Shown here: one piece after another, positions 24,437-33,841 of the stretch
Layout: every line of letters begins with the position of its first letter
How positions within the stretch are numbered: the stretch's first letter is position 1
DNA from: Xanthomonas cassavae CFBP 4642
GTDB taxonomy: Bacteria > Pseudomonadota > Gammaproteobacteria > Xanthomonadales > Xanthomonadaceae
Assembly (NCBI RefSeq): GCF_000454545.1
Contig: NZ_CM002139.1
Span: 4,406,616 to 4,470,615 of the forward strand
Reading direction: 5' to 3'
DNA length: 64,000 nt
Notes under the pieces: model-generated
What the model was told of the DNA's origin: nothing
Databases searched by the model: none
What the model saw: the letters and a program-made list of their open reading frames with translations, nothing else
Translations under genes and position numbers: made by a program

Positions 24437-26218
24437 ATGTCGTCCGATACTCCTGTCTTCACTCCAACCGCCAACCACGGAATCAGCCGGCGCCGTTTCG
24501 TGCAGGGCTTGGCCCTGGGCGGTGTGGCAGCCGCCGGCCTGTGGCGCGGCGATGCACGCGCTGCCGGCGCGATGGTCACGCCGGTGCTGCACGGTAGTCG
24601 CCACTCGCTGCAGATCGGCCAGCGGCCGGTCAATCTCACCGGGCGCACGCGCCCGGCCATCACGGTCAACCAGAGCCTGCGGGCACCGATCCTGCGCTGG
24701 CGCGAGGGCGACACCGTCAGCGTGCGGGTGCGCAACACCCTGCCCGACCAGCCCACCTCGCTGCATTGGCACGGCCTGCTGCTGCCGGCCAACATGGACG
24801 GCGTGCCGGGCATGAGCTTCGACGGCATTGCGCCGGGCCAGGAGTACCACTACCGCTTCGCGCTGCGTCAATCCGGCACCTACTGGTACCACAGCCATTC
24901 CATGTTCCAGGAGCAGGCCGGCCTGTATGGCGCCATCGTGATCGACCCGCTGGCACCGCCGCCGTACCGCTGCGATCGCGAACACGTGGTGCTGCTCTCT
25001 GACTGGACCGACCTGGATCCGGCCGCGCTGTTTCGCCGCTTGAAGCAGATGCCCAGCCACGACAACTACGCCCAGCGCACGGTGGGCGATTTCCTGCGCG
25101 ATGCGCGCGATGATGGTTTGCGGGCAACGCTGGCCGATCGCGGCATGTGGGGGCGCATGCGCATGACCCCGACCGACCTGTCGGACGTCAACGCCAACAC
25201 CTACACGTACCTGCTCAACGGCGTGGCGCCTGCCGGCAACTGGACCGGGTTGTTCGCGCCGGGCGAAAAGGTGTTGCTGCGGTTCATCAACGGCTCGTCG
25301 ATGACCTACTTCGACATCCGCATCCCCGGCCTGCGCATGACCGTGGTCGCGGCCGATGGCCAGTACGTGCATCCGGTCAGCGTGGACGAGCTGCGGATTG
25401 CCGCGGCCGAGACCTACGACGTGCTGGTCGAACCCACCGGCCAGGACGCCTTTACGCTATTTGCGCAGGACATGGGACGCACCGGCTTTGCCTGCGGCAC
25501 GCTGGCGGTGCGCAACGGCCTGCAGGCACCGATTCCGGCGCTGGACCCGCGCGCGATCCTGACCATGCAGGACATGGGGCATGGCGATGGCATGCGCCAC
25601 ACACTCCCGGCAATGCACGGCGCACCCGGCATGCAGGCGGCGCACGGGACGCACACCATGCACTCGCATGATCCCGCCCAGGCGCACGACACCACCCCGC
25701 ACCACGCCGCCAGCGAAGACGGCAACCCCCTGATCGACATGCGCAGCAATGCCACCGCACCGCGCCTGGACGACCCCGGCGTGGGCCTGCGCGACAACGG
25801 CCGTCGTGTGCTGCGCTACGGCGACCTGCACAGCCTGTTCGAAGATCCGGATGGCCGCCAACCCGGGCGCGAGATCGAACTGCATCTGACCGGGCATATG
25901 GAAAAATTCGCCTGGTCGTTCGACGGCGTGGCGTTCGCCTCGGCCGAGCCCCTGCGGCTGCGCTACGGTGAGCGGCTACGCATGGTGCTGGTCAACGACA
26001 CCATGATGCAGCACCCCATCCACCTGCACGGCATGTGGAGCGATCTGGAAGATGCCGATGGCAATTTCCAGGTCCGCAAGCACACCATCGACATGCCGCC
26101 GGGCACGCGCCGCAGTTATCGCGTCCACGCCGATGCACTGGGCCGTTGGGCCTATCACTGCCATCTGCTGTACCACATGGAAGCGGGCATGATGCGCGAA
26201 GTGCGGGTGGAGGCATGA
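24437..26218 (+). CDS. copA: copper resistance multicopper oxidase CopA
   Basis: Periplasmic multicopper oxidase of 593 residues, exported by Tat (SRRRFVQG at 17-24). It detoxifies copper by oxidising Cu(I) and binding copper ions. The copper-site motifs are present: SLHWHG and YWYHSHS near the N-terminus, HPIHLHG and YHCHLLYHMEAGM at the C-terminus. A Met/His-rich region (MQDMGHGDGM, MHGAPGMQAAHG, HTMHSH) lies around residues 380-435. GGAGG ahead of the ATG at 24437 fixes the start. The copB start overlaps its stop. Confidence 0.95.
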   Translation: MSSDTPVFTPTANHGISRRRFVQGLALGGVAAAGLWRGDARAAGAMVTPVLHGSRHSLQIGQRPVNLTGRTRPAITVNQSLRAPILRWREGDTVSVRVRNTLPDQPTSLHWHGLLLPANMDGVPGMSFDGIAPGQEYHYRFALRQSGTYWYHSHSMFQEQAGLYGAIVIDPLAPPPYRCDREHVVLLSDWTDLDPAALFRRLKQMPSHDNYAQRTVGDFLRDARDDGLRATLADRGMWGRMRMTPTDLSDVNANTYTYLLNGVAPAGNWTGLFAPGEKVLLRFINGSSMTYFDIRIPGLRMTVVAADGQYVHPVSVDELRIAAAETYDVLVEPTGQDAFTLFAQDMGRTGFACGTLAVRNGLQAPIPALDPRAILTMQDMGHGDGMRHTLPAMHGAPGMQAAHGTHTMHSHDPAQAHDTTPHHAASEDGNPLIDMRSNATAPRLDDPGVGLRDNGRRVLRYGDLHSLFEDPDGRQPGREIELHLTGHMEKFAWSFDGVAFASAEPLRLRYGERLRMVLVNDTMMQHPIHLHGMWSDLEDADGNFQVRKHTIDMPPGTRRSYRVHADALGRWAYHCHLLYHMEAGMMREVRVEA

Positions 26219-27636
26219 GCATGCTCGCGCTACGTCTGCTGGTGGTGGGCACCTGGTTGTTCAGCGCATCGCTGGCCGCGCAGGACCACACGCATGATGC
26301 GCTGAACGCCGCTGCGCATGGCGCGCATGCAGCAGCGCTGCAGGCCGGCGACACAGCAGGCGCACCCGCTGCACAAGACTCGCAGGCAGCGACGGCTGCT
26401 GCGTCGACCTCTTCGCAGGAAACCATGCCTGCGATGACGCCTGCGCACGATCAGCACCCTGGTGGAGCGCAGGCGATGACGGAGACCTCGGGCACTGCTG
26501 CGAACGATGCTGCTGCATCCTCGGCGGCGCCGGCAGCGACGGGGGCTGCACAACCGCAGCATCAGCACGGTCGGCCGGTAGACCAGAACACCGCAGCGCC
26601 AATGGATCATTCGCAGATGTCGCATGCCGGCATGGACCATGGCGCCATGCATCGCGCCGAGATGGAACACGGTGCGATGGAGGCGATGGGCCACGATTCC
26701 GCCGACCAGGCTGCTGAGGCAACGGAGCACGGCGCGACGTTACAGGGTTCGATAAAGAGCGAGATGCATCACGAGGTGAAGGATCACCGCGCACCGCGGC
26801 CTGCTCCGATGACCCACGACGCGATGCAGCACGGCTCGAGCGCGCACGACGGCATGGAGCATCGTTCAATGGACCATCGTGCACACGCCGCGCCGACGCC
26901 TGCATCGCCGGTTGGCACGGGGCTGCCACGCGAACCGATTCCGACACCGACCGCCGAAGAGATTGCCGCCGCCTTTTCGCCACTGCAGGCACACGCGATG
27001 CACGGCGCAGGCATCAACCACTACATCCTGCTCGATCGCATGGAAGCGGTCGATACCGATCGCGGCACCGGCCAGGACTGGGAGGCACGCGCCTGGATCG
27101 GCGGCGACATCGACCGCCTGTGGTTACGCAGCGAGGGCGCGCGGGACAGCGTCCGCACCCAATCCGCGTCGTTTGAGGCCTTTTACGGTCACGCGATCTC
27201 GCCGTGGTGGGATCTGCTGGTCGGCGCACGCCAGGATCTTGCCCCGGGTGATCGCCGCAGCTGGGCCGCCTTTGGCGTACAGGGCCTGGCGCCCTACAAG
27301 TTCGAAACCGAAGCCACGCTGTCTCTGGGCAGTGGCGGCCGCGCTGCGCTGCGCCTGGAAGGCGAGTACGACGTTCTGCTCACCAATCGGTTGATCCTGC
27401 AGCCACGCGTGGAAGCGGACATCGCCCTCACCGACGATGAGCGGCGCGGGATCGGCAGTGGCCTGGAGCAGGTGGACGCCGGGGTACGGCTGCGCTATGA
27501 GTTCACCCGCCGTTTTGCACCGTATATCGGCTGGGTGCATACCCGCAGCTTCGGCGATGCCGCACGACGCGCCACGCTGGAAGGCGAGCGCCCACGCGAC
27601 AGCCAGTTCGTTGCCGGCATCCGTCTCTGGTTCTGA
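26215..27636 (+). CDS. copB: copper resistance outer-membrane protein CopB
   Basis: Outer-membrane copper-binding protein of 473 residues. ATG at 26215 overlaps the copA stop (ATGA); an ATG two codons later would also work. The signal ends near SLAAQD. A long variable region (residues 20-230) is rich in His and Met, with repeats such as MDHSQM, MDHGAM, MEHGAM, MTHDAM and MEHRSMDH. The C-terminal 230 residues form the CopB beta-barrel, starting at INHYILLDRMEA and ending in FVAGIRLWF with a terminal aromatic residue as in barrels. It works with CopA in copper sequestration. Confidence 0.93.
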   Translation: MSMLALRLLVVGTWLFSASLAAQDHTHDALNAAAHGAHAAALQAGDTAGAPAAQDSQAATAAASTSSQETMPAMTPAHDQHPGGAQAMTETSGTAANDAAASSAAPAATGAAQPQHQHGRPVDQNTAAPMDHSQMSHAGMDHGAMHRAEMEHGAMEAMGHDSADQAAEATEHGATLQGSIKSEMHHEVKDHRAPRPAPMTHDAMQHGSSAHDGMEHRSMDHRAHAAPTPASPVGTGLPREPIPTPTAEEIAAAFSPLQAHAMHGAGINHYILLDRMEAVDTDRGTGQDWEARAWIGGDIDRLWLRSEGARDSVRTQSASFEAFYGHAISPWWDLLVGARQDLAPGDRRSWAAFGVQGLAPYKFETEATLSLGSGGRAALRLEGEYDVLLTNRLILQPRVEADIALTDDERRGIGSGLEQVDAGVRLRYEFTRRFAPYIGWVHTRSFGDAARRATLEGERPRDSQFVAGIRLWF

Positions 27637-27889
27637 CGCCGGTGCACGGCTGCGTCATCGCGGTGCCAGTTGCGCCGACCCCCGCTTGTTTCTGCAGGCG
27701 AGCGTGGGCCGCGATCGATCGGGCGAACTGGCAATCCGCCGTGCAAGGTTACTTCCAACACGCCGCACATCCACACGCCGTGGTGCAACACGCCATTGCG
27801 TGCCGCAGACATGGCGCCCACCCGCGTCCCGCTAAACTTCCCGTCCTGCGCACCTGGCCCGCGCACCCGATCCACTCGAGGAAACCACA

Positions 27890-28414
27890 ATGCCTTCGAC
27901 CGACCTGCAACAGGTACCCGGCGCCAGCGCCGCCCCCGCCGACACGCGTGGCTTCGTGTTCAACCACACCATGCTGCGCGTCAAGGACGCCCAGCGTTCG
28001 CTAGATTTCTACACCCGCGTGCTGGGCTTCCGCCTGCTCGATGCCCGTCATTTCGCCGATGCGAACTTCAGCCTGTATTTTCTGGCGCTGGTGCCCGACA
28101 CCACCGCCATTCCCGATCAGGATGACGCGCGGCGACTGTGGATGGCCGGCATCCCCGGCGTGCTGGAGCTCACCCACAACCACGGCACCGAGACTCAGGA
28201 CGGGCCGGTCTATCACGACGGCAACAGCGACCCGCGCGGCTTCGGTCATCTCTGCGTCTCGGTGCCGGACATCCACGCCGCCTGCGCACGCTTCGACAGC
28301 CTCAACGTGCCCTATCAGAAGCGCCTGGAAGATGGCCGCATGAAGCACCTGGCCTTCATCAAGGACCCGGATGGCTATTGGGTGGAGATCATTTCCAATA
28401 CCCCGTTGGCATAA
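27890..28414 (+). CDS. gloA: lactoylglutathione lyase (glyoxalase I)
   Basis: Cytoplasmic enzyme converting the methylglyoxal-glutathione hemithioacetal to S-lactoylglutathione. The 174-residue form has the longer, eukaryote-like layout. Predicted metal ligands are His26 (FNHTMLRVKD), Glu93 (VLELTHNHG), His120 (GFGHLCVSV) and Glu166 (WVEIISN). The first 20 residues are a poorly conserved extension. It has about 250 bases of its own upstream region and is not linked to the cop genes. Confidence 0.92.
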   Translation: MPSTDLQQVPGASAAPADTRGFVFNHTMLRVKDAQRSLDFYTRVLGFRLLDARHFADANFSLYFLALVPDTTAIPDQDDARRLWMAGIPGVLELTHNHGTETQDGPVYHDGNSDPRGFGHLCVSVPDIHAACARFDSLNVPYQKRLEDGRMKHLAFIKDPDGYWVEIISNTPLA

Positions 28415-28616
28415 CTACGCAAGCCACACCCGCGAACCCTCACAGTGCAGCGGAATGGTCATTCAACCGCCAGCACTTAGCGCTGAAGGCTTGCGCATCC
28501 CTGCCATGACGCCCCCACCCGACAGGCGTCCTGGTCTGGCAACGCCTGGCGCGACGACTGGACACAATGCCGCGCTGGAGTAGACTTTCGCCGCCCTCCG
28601 CAATGGATGCACCCGA

Positions 28617-29519
28617 ATGCTCGTCAGGAAGATTCCACTGATCCTTGCGTTAGCAACGATTGCCGCCTGCAGGCCGGCGCCACCGGATGCCGCAGCGTCA
28701 AAGGCGACTCCCCCCGCGGCCCGTACCGCCGCACGACCTTCAGACAAAGATGCTTCTCCCATGCAGGATGCAACCCAGGGTTCAACCCAACAGCTCCAGC
28801 CGCCCCGCCAGGACAGCGTGCTGTATTTCATCAGCAACGTCGATGGCGACGGCGCAACGTCCTACAAAGTCGCCAATGGCAGCTGGATCAATTACTGGTA
28901 CGGCTTTCAATTCGAACTCGGCGGTACGCGTTACTACACCGGCTTCGCCTGGGAGACGCCCGAACTTCATGGCGCCGAGCGCGAGAATCATTACCCCGCG
29001 CCAGGCACCAAGGTGACCTTGGCCCACGCCACTTTCGTGACCAGCGAACCGGGAAGCAAAACGCCCTGGAAGCTGCTTGGGGCAGAACCCTACATTGGCG
29101 AGTTCGGCGGCATGGAACAGGGCAACACCGTCGACACGACACGTAAGCCACAGACCTTCGTCACCGACGACAGCCGCCTGGTGCTGGCCGTGCCGACCTG
29201 GAGCCTGCAGTCGGGCGTACGGATCCTTTCCTACGACGCACTCGTGTTCAACCCGAAGGAAACCGAGGACGTCAACGACAAGCATTGGACGTACATCGGC
29301 AATCTCCCGGCCGGTGAAGACAATGGTGCGAGTTGTGGAGAGGACGCGCCTGGAAAGATTCCCTGCATCAAGAACACCAGCACGCTTGAGTTTGTTCCAC
29401 AGGCCGGGCTGCCCGCCTTGCAGGTAAAGGTCTCGGCCAACCCTCCGACGAACGCGGGTGACGAAACAGTCGTATACCGTTACGATGCGGCCCAGAAATC
29501 GTATTTGCCGACCCCTTGA
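28617..29519 (+). CDS. lipoprotein, probable immunity protein of the adjacent cell-wall effector
   Basis: Predicted lipoprotein of 300 residues with lipobox IAAC (Cys18), followed by a Pro/Ala-rich linker to about residue 65 and a soluble domain without a recognised family. The domain holds aromatic-rich strands (SWINYWYGFQFELGGTRYYTGF) and ends near VVYRYDAAQKSY. It lies 79 bases upstream of a peptidoglycan-degrading XVIPCD effector on the same strand. In characterised X-T4SS pairs (for example X. citri XAC2610/XAC2609) a lipoprotein encoded next to the effector inhibits it in the periplasm. That role is inferred here from position and localisation only. Confidence 0.65.
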   Translation: MLVRKIPLILALATIAACRPAPPDAAASKATPPAARTAARPSDKDASPMQDATQGSTQQLQPPRQDSVLYFISNVDGDGATSYKVANGSWINYWYGFQFELGGTRYYTGFAWETPELHGAERENHYPAPGTKVTLAHATFVTSEPGSKTPWKLLGAEPYIGEFGGMEQGNTVDTTRKPQTFVTDDSRLVLAVPTWSLQSGVRILSYDALVFNPKETEDVNDKHWTYIGNLPAGEDNGASCGEDAPGKIPCIKNTSTLEFVPQAGLPALQVKVSANPPTNAGDETVVYRYDAAQKSYLPTP

Positions 29520-29598
29520 TACAGAACCAAAGGAATTGGTTCGGGCGGCGTACCGCTGCAGCCACGTGGCTGCAGCACTCAATCAAGGACCTTGAGCG

Positions 29599-31497
29599 AT
29601 GCCGACGAATTATTCACGAGCCCAAGTGCTCGACATCATCGAACGCGAAGCGGCCGAGCGAAAGATCCCGCGTGACGACTTCCTGCGTTTTGCCCACGTA
29701 GAGACTGGCGGCGTCTTCGACGCGTTGGCCAGCCGCGGAGCCGGTGGTGCAAAAGGACTGTTTCAGTTCACGCCTCCGACCGCCGCACAATACGGGATCG
29801 CTGGACGCGAGCTGGATGCAGTGGTCAACACCGATGCAGCCGCGCGGCTGTATCTGGATAACCGGACGAGTCTGGTCGACCGGCACGAACGCGATGGCCG
29901 GCCCTACCTGTCGGGCAAACCTGCGCCTGACGGCCTGGACATGTATCTGGCGCATCAGCAAGGCGCCGGTGGTTACCGCTCTTTGCAGACCGCCATCGCC
30001 ACCGGATCCTTTGGACTCGAAAGCACGCGCGCCAACATCCTCAACAATGTCGGCGAAAAAGAACTGAAATCCCTGACGGGTGTCGATTCGGCAACGTTCC
30101 GGCGCATGTCCGACAAGGACATGGCGCAGACGTTCGTGCAGTACTGGGATACGAAGATGGACCGTATCCGTATTCCTGAAAAAGGAATCGAGCCGGTTTC
30201 GGACAGACAGCAGGCACCGTCGCACTCTGCGCCAGCGCAGTCCGCACCTACCCAGCCAGAAAAAGCTGTAGCACAAGGCATCGCGCTCCATGCCGCCTAC
30301 GACTTGACCCATAAGTACGATCACGTCAAGTACGGCCTTGCCGCAAAAGATCCCGATGAAGGCAGGGTCGATTGTTCTGGCTGGGTGGTCGAGATGCAGA
30401 ACGCGACCATGGAGGAGATCAACAAGGGCGCCGGCAAGGCCATTTTCACCAAGGACGAAAAGTTCAGCCCTGGTTTCGACAGTGCATCCGAACTGCTGCG
30501 CAAGGCCGAACATCGCTCGGGCGTGCTGATCGAAGGCAAAAATGTCACTGCCCAGAACCTCAAAGAAGGCATGATCATCGGCGAGGACAATGGCCCACAG
30601 AGTTGGGACAAAGGACGCTACAAGGGCATCGACCACATCACCATGGTGGTACGCGACCCCAAGGATGGCGAGCTCAAGATCAGCCAATCGCGTGGCGGTG
30701 AGGGCGTCGAGCTCAGCTCGCTGGATTCTTACCTTGAACGCAAGCACGCCAAGGGCGTCAAGCTCTATGCCAGCGACCCGCTGTCCGAGGCACGCGAGTT
30801 ACTGCAGGACCGCAGCCAGAGCAGACATCAGTCTCACGACGGCAACCCACACAAACCTGTGCATGCGCAGACGACCGCAGAGACATCCGGGGTACTGCGT
30901 GACAAGGCGCATGGCGCGGAGGTTCAGAAACTGCAGCAGACCTTGCAGCAGCTGGGCTACAAGGACGCCAATGGCAACGAACTCAAAGCCGACGGTACCT
31001 TTGGTCAACGGACGGCTGAAGCGGTCAAGGCATTCCAGCGTGCACGCGGACTGCAGGATGATGGCATCGTTGGCGGCGATACGTTCAAGGCATTGAAGCA
31101 GGCCGAGAAAGCGCCGTTGCTGTCGGAAAGGACCAATCCCGATCATCCGCTATACAACCAGGCCGTAAGCAAGCTGGAACAGCTGGGTCCGAATGCGTTC
31201 GCCGACCGTCGTGCACTGGAGAATGCAGCGGGCTCATTGGCCTTCGAAGCCAAGGCCAGCGGTTTGCAGCGCATCGATGCGGTGATGCAGAGCAAGGACG
31301 GCACCGGACTGTTCGCGGTACAGGGTCAGCCAAGCGATCCGGCGCACCAGCGGATCTATGCGGACAAGGCATCGGCTGCAGAACGCCCATTGGAACACAC
31401 CAGCAATGCCGTACGGCAGGACGCGCAGTCGCAAACGCAAACATGGGTCCAAGAGCAGCAAGAGCAGCAACGCAGCCAGGCACGCGGCGGCGCCTGA
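29599..31497 (+). CDS. X-T4SS-type effector: lysozyme-like + NlpC/P60-like + PG-binding + XVIPCD
   Basis: Protein of 632 residues with no signal peptide. Residues 25-150 resemble a lytic transglycosylase/lysozyme fold (FAHVETGG with Glu35, then GAKGLFQFTPPTAAQYG). A second domain near 245-395 looks like an NlpC/P60- or CHAP-type cysteine peptidase, with Cys259 in VDCSGWVVEM and His346 in IDHITMVVRD. Residues 431-500 are a peptidoglycan-binding domain (EVQKLQQTLQQLGY ... AVKAFQRARGLQDDGIVG). From 510 on it is a clear XVIPCD, with NPDHPLYNQAV, GLQRIDAV and FAVQGQPSDPAHQRI and a Gln-rich tail. The two hydrolase sites could cut both glycan and peptide of rival cell walls. It is preceded by a probable immunity lipoprotein. 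Confidence 0.82.
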   Translation: MPTNYSRAQVLDIIEREAAERKIPRDDFLRFAHVETGGVFDALASRGAGGAKGLFQFTPPTAAQYGIAGRELDAVVNTDAAARLYLDNRTSLVDRHERDGRPYLSGKPAPDGLDMYLAHQQGAGGYRSLQTAIATGSFGLESTRANILNNVGEKELKSLTGVDSATFRRMSDKDMAQTFVQYWDTKMDRIRIPEKGIEPVSDRQQAPSHSAPAQSAPTQPEKAVAQGIALHAAYDLTHKYDHVKYGLAAKDPDEGRVDCSGWVVEMQNATMEEINKGAGKAIFTKDEKFSPGFDSASELLRKAEHRSGVLIEGKNVTAQNLKEGMIIGEDNGPQSWDKGRYKGIDHITMVVRDPKDGELKISQSRGGEGVELSSLDSYLERKHAKGVKLYASDPLSEARELLQDRSQSRHQSHDGNPHKPVHAQTTAETSGVLRDKAHGAEVQKLQQTLQQLGYKDANGNELKADGTFGQRTAEAVKAFQRARGLQDDGIVGGDTFKALKQAEKAPLLSERTNPDHPLYNQAVSKLEQLGPNAFADRRALENAAGSLAFEAKASGLQRIDAVMQSKDGTGLFAVQGQPSDPAHQRIYADKASAAERPLEHTSNAVRQDAQSQTQTWVQEQQEQQRSQARGGA

Positions 31498-31514
31498 TAG
31501 ATCTGCATTCCGGA

Positions 31515-31558
31515 AACCCGAACGGGCACTGATCGTTGGATCAGTGCCCGTTCGGGTT
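31515..31558. terminator. bidirectional terminator, perfect 20-bp stem
   Basis: Two perfectly complementary 20-base arms (31515-31534 and 31539-31558), beginning AACCCGAACGGGC and ending GCCCGTTCGGGTT, with a GTTG loop. It lies between the stop codons of convergent genes. No T-run follows, yet the stem is the strongest hairpin I noticed in the window. Confidence 0.8.
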
Positions 31559-31631
31559 CAAGCATACGCTCACAGCGAAATTTTCCGGATCGCCGCAGGG
31601 ATCTGATGTCCGTCGTTGAACGATCCCATGC

Positions 31632-32765
31632 TCAGTTGGAGGCCGCAACAGCCTCTTTGTCCGGAAACCATTGCGGCAAGCGCTCGGCGAATTTCGCTGC
31701 GCATTCATCGCTATAGGCTTGTGCGGCTTGTTTGACCAGCGCGTAGTCGTTTGCCTCCCACTCTTCCAGCGAGGCAGTGCGTGGCGTCGGTACACAGACC
31801 AGATGGACCGGGCTTGCCTTGCGCTTCAACAACCCACTCCGCTCTCCACCGATGCTGACGTTGTAACGCAACTCGTAGGGTGACGCGGTATCGCTCAGGC
31901 TCTGATAGACCAACACCCAATCGGACATGACCACCTGCAGCGGAAACGGATGAACCGGGATCGCGGACGGGTGGCCGCTGAAGTAGGCCTTCAGTTGCGC
32001 GTTGACCGCATCGCGTTGCAGTGCATATCCAGGATTGCCGATACTCTTGATCTTTTCACCTTTCAGCTGATCCTTGCTGAAGGATGAGGCCACTACGCCA
32101 CGGGCAAACAAGCTGGCGGCAATCTGGACCCCAACCAAGGCACCGGTGTGGCCACGCCGCACCACCCGCAGCATTTCATCGCCATTGGGCTGACCGTTCG
32201 AACCCACGTTGAGCTGCGCCTGTAATGGCAGCTGCAACGCCCAATCTGCGGAGGGCATGAGCGCGCCTTCCAGGTTTCCAGTGGTCGAATCAGTCGATTC
32301 CGCGACCACCACCGTCCCCGCCTCGGCCGCCGTCGCATAGGCGGTTGCCGTGGAAAAATCTCCGCCTGCAAATGCAGGCACTGCTGCAGTGGCCTCCGCA
32401 CTACGCGTCGGCGTGCAAAACGTGCCGGCGGCACGCATCTGCGCTTCATGGAAACCAATGCCATTGGTCTGGTGTACCACCGCATCCTTACCGTACTGCT
32501 CCACCAGCTTTGCGATCAATGCATCGGAAGGCGCCTGCTGTGCGCAGACCTCGGCGGCGGCGATGCGCGACCAGGTGAATTGCAGCGCAGGATCCCAACC
32601 CATTGCATCCTCGCCCACGAAACCGTGGTCGTAGTGATATGCATAGGTGACGGGATCGATCTCCTGCAGCGTCATTCCACCCTGGCCGGCATAGCCTGGC
32701 GGCACGTCCTGTGCAACGGCAAGCCCAGGCAGTGCCAACAGCACCGCCGCGATACACGTCTTCAT
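31632..32765 (-). CDS. secreted protein of unknown function
   Basis: Exported protein of 377 residues with a cleavable signal (MKTCIAAVLLALPGLAVAQ). ATG at 32765 is chosen because the hydrophobic signal starts there; the open frame extends upstream without family pattern. The mature part contains EIDPVTYAYHYDHGFVGED, a Thr/Ala-rich central region, and a C-terminal part with ISYxVSIGGERSG-like strands (YNVSIGGERSGLLKRKASP) and a Cys pair. No family was recognised. It is convergent with the cell-wall effector gene. It may or may not belong to the module. Confidence 0.6.
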   Translation of the reverse strand: MKTCIAAVLLALPGLAVAQDVPPGYAGQGGMTLQEIDPVTYAYHYDHGFVGEDAMGWDPALQFTWSRIAAAEVCAQQAPSDALIAKLVEQYGKDAVVHQTNGIGFHEAQMRAAGTFCTPTRSAEATAAVPAFAGGDFSTATAYATAAEAGTVVVAESTDSTTGNLEGALMPSADWALQLPLQAQLNVGSNGQPNGDEMLRVVRRGHTGALVGVQIAASLFARGVVASSFSKDQLKGEKIKSIGNPGYALQRDAVNAQLKAYFSGHPSAIPVHPFPLQVVMSDWVLVYQSLSDTASPYELRYNVSIGGERSGLLKRKASPVHLVCVPTPRTASLEEWEANDYALVKQAAQAYSDECAAKFAERLPQWFPDKEAVAASN

Positions 32766-32877
32766 GAATCCCCGTCCATATGGATGATGGCGATGCGCTG
32801 CATGTCCCCCATGCAGCGCATCGACGCGATGGTCATCGACTGCGCAGTGCCGTGATCGGCAGGGTAATGGCACCCCA

Positions 32878-32899
32878 CCCGGCAGATCGGCCTGCCGGG
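32878..32899. other. hairpin CCCGGCAG / CTGCCGGG
   Basis: Perfect 8-base arms with a six-base loop in the spacer between two minus-strand genes, about 110 bases upstream of the secreted-protein start. It may be part of a terminator pair with the hairpin at 32935-32964, or an operator. No protein can be tied to it. Confidence 0.35.
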
Positions 32900-32934
32900 G
32901 TAGTGTGCGCGAGACCGCTGGCAATCGCAGTCGG

Positions 32935-32964
32935 GGCGGCCCCCACGCATGTGTGGGGACCGCC
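32935..32964 (-). terminator. probable terminator of the downstream unknown gene
   Basis: Arms GGCGGCCCCCAC and GTGGGGACCGCC (one mismatch) lie 19 bases beyond the stop of the minus-strand gene at 32983. The sequence beyond the stem on the minus strand is not T-rich. Confidence 0.45.
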
Positions 32965-32982
32965 CTTGCCCGACCTCAAACA

Positions 32983-33456
32983 TCAGGCATGCAGGATCCC
33001 GCCAGCACCGGGCTGCCAACAACGCGGCGTGCGCAAGGCAGCGAGAATACGGACCAGTTCGCGATAACTGTCGGCCAGTTGTGCAAACAGGCCGGCATCG
33101 CTGCAGCGGGTGTCTGCCACATCGGAGTAGGCGCCACGTCCCAGATCGATGAAGTAGTCCACACTGAGGCGGCGCCGTTGCGCGACGCCGGGAAACAGAC
33201 CTGCGATCAACAGACATCCATCACCGACATCGCGCAGCAAGTCTGCACGCACGCTGCCCACCTGCTCCTGCGCATGCAGCCAGGCCAGCGCTTGCGTGCG
33301 TGACAGCAGATGCGCATCGCGCTGGAAGCGCAGCAGCACGAAGACCAGATAGTGTTCGCGCGATTCGTCCAGCGGGCGTGCAATCCGCTCGCCTGCTTCG
33401 CGCACCAACGCCTGCCACAGCTCGGCCGGCGCCCCCTGTTTGAAAGACTCGTGCAT
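32983..33456 (-). CDS. protein of unknown function
   Basis: Soluble protein of 157 residues, mostly helical in appearance, with no signal peptide. The start ATG at 33456 follows a strong AGGAGG Shine-Dalgarno, which decides against longer frames. Recognisable stretches are REHYLVFVLLRFQRDAHLLS, LHAQEQVGSVRADLLRDVGDGCLLIAGLFPG, and RRRLSVDYFIDLGRGAYSDVAD. No family was assigned. About 385 bases without a gene lie upstream. Confidence 0.6.
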   Translation of the reverse strand: MHESFKQGAPAELWQALVREAGERIARPLDESREHYLVFVLLRFQRDAHLLSRTQALAWLHAQEQVGSVRADLLRDVGDGCLLIAGLFPGVAQRRRLSVDYFIDLGRGAYSDVADTRCSDAGLFAQLADSYRELVRILAALRTPRCWQPGAGGILHA

Positions 33457-33841
33457 ACGTCCTCCTGCGTGGTGGTGACCCTCGCACAAAGCGTATGCAT
33501 AAGCTGGGCCAAACTGCTGGCAGCCTGGGCTCCCGTCTGCCAACGCGAAGCAGGTCGCCGGCAGGCGGTGCGCGGCGTTGCCAGCGCCCCTGGCAGGCTC
33601 GATGCACGTGCGCTGCGCCATCAGCGCGGCGCCGTTAGCCTGGGCTTCGACGCTACTGGCGCAAGGCAAGACGCTCAGCCGCGCCCTCCTCGCTGTCTAC
33701 CGAGCGCGCGCTCGGTTACACATTCGCCCGGCCATCGAGCGATGCGCTCCACACCTGCCCCGGACAACGGTTCGACATCCGGCCACCGCGTGCTTGCCCC
33801 CCGCATGCGGTCGATCACAGTGCCTGGCCACCTGCCACTTG
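33457..33841. other. gene-free stretch downstream of glmS
   Basis: About 385 bases between the start of the 33456 gene and the glmS stop, both on the minus strand. It should contain the promoter of the unknown gene. No coding frame or clear hairpin was recognised. Confidence 0.4.
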
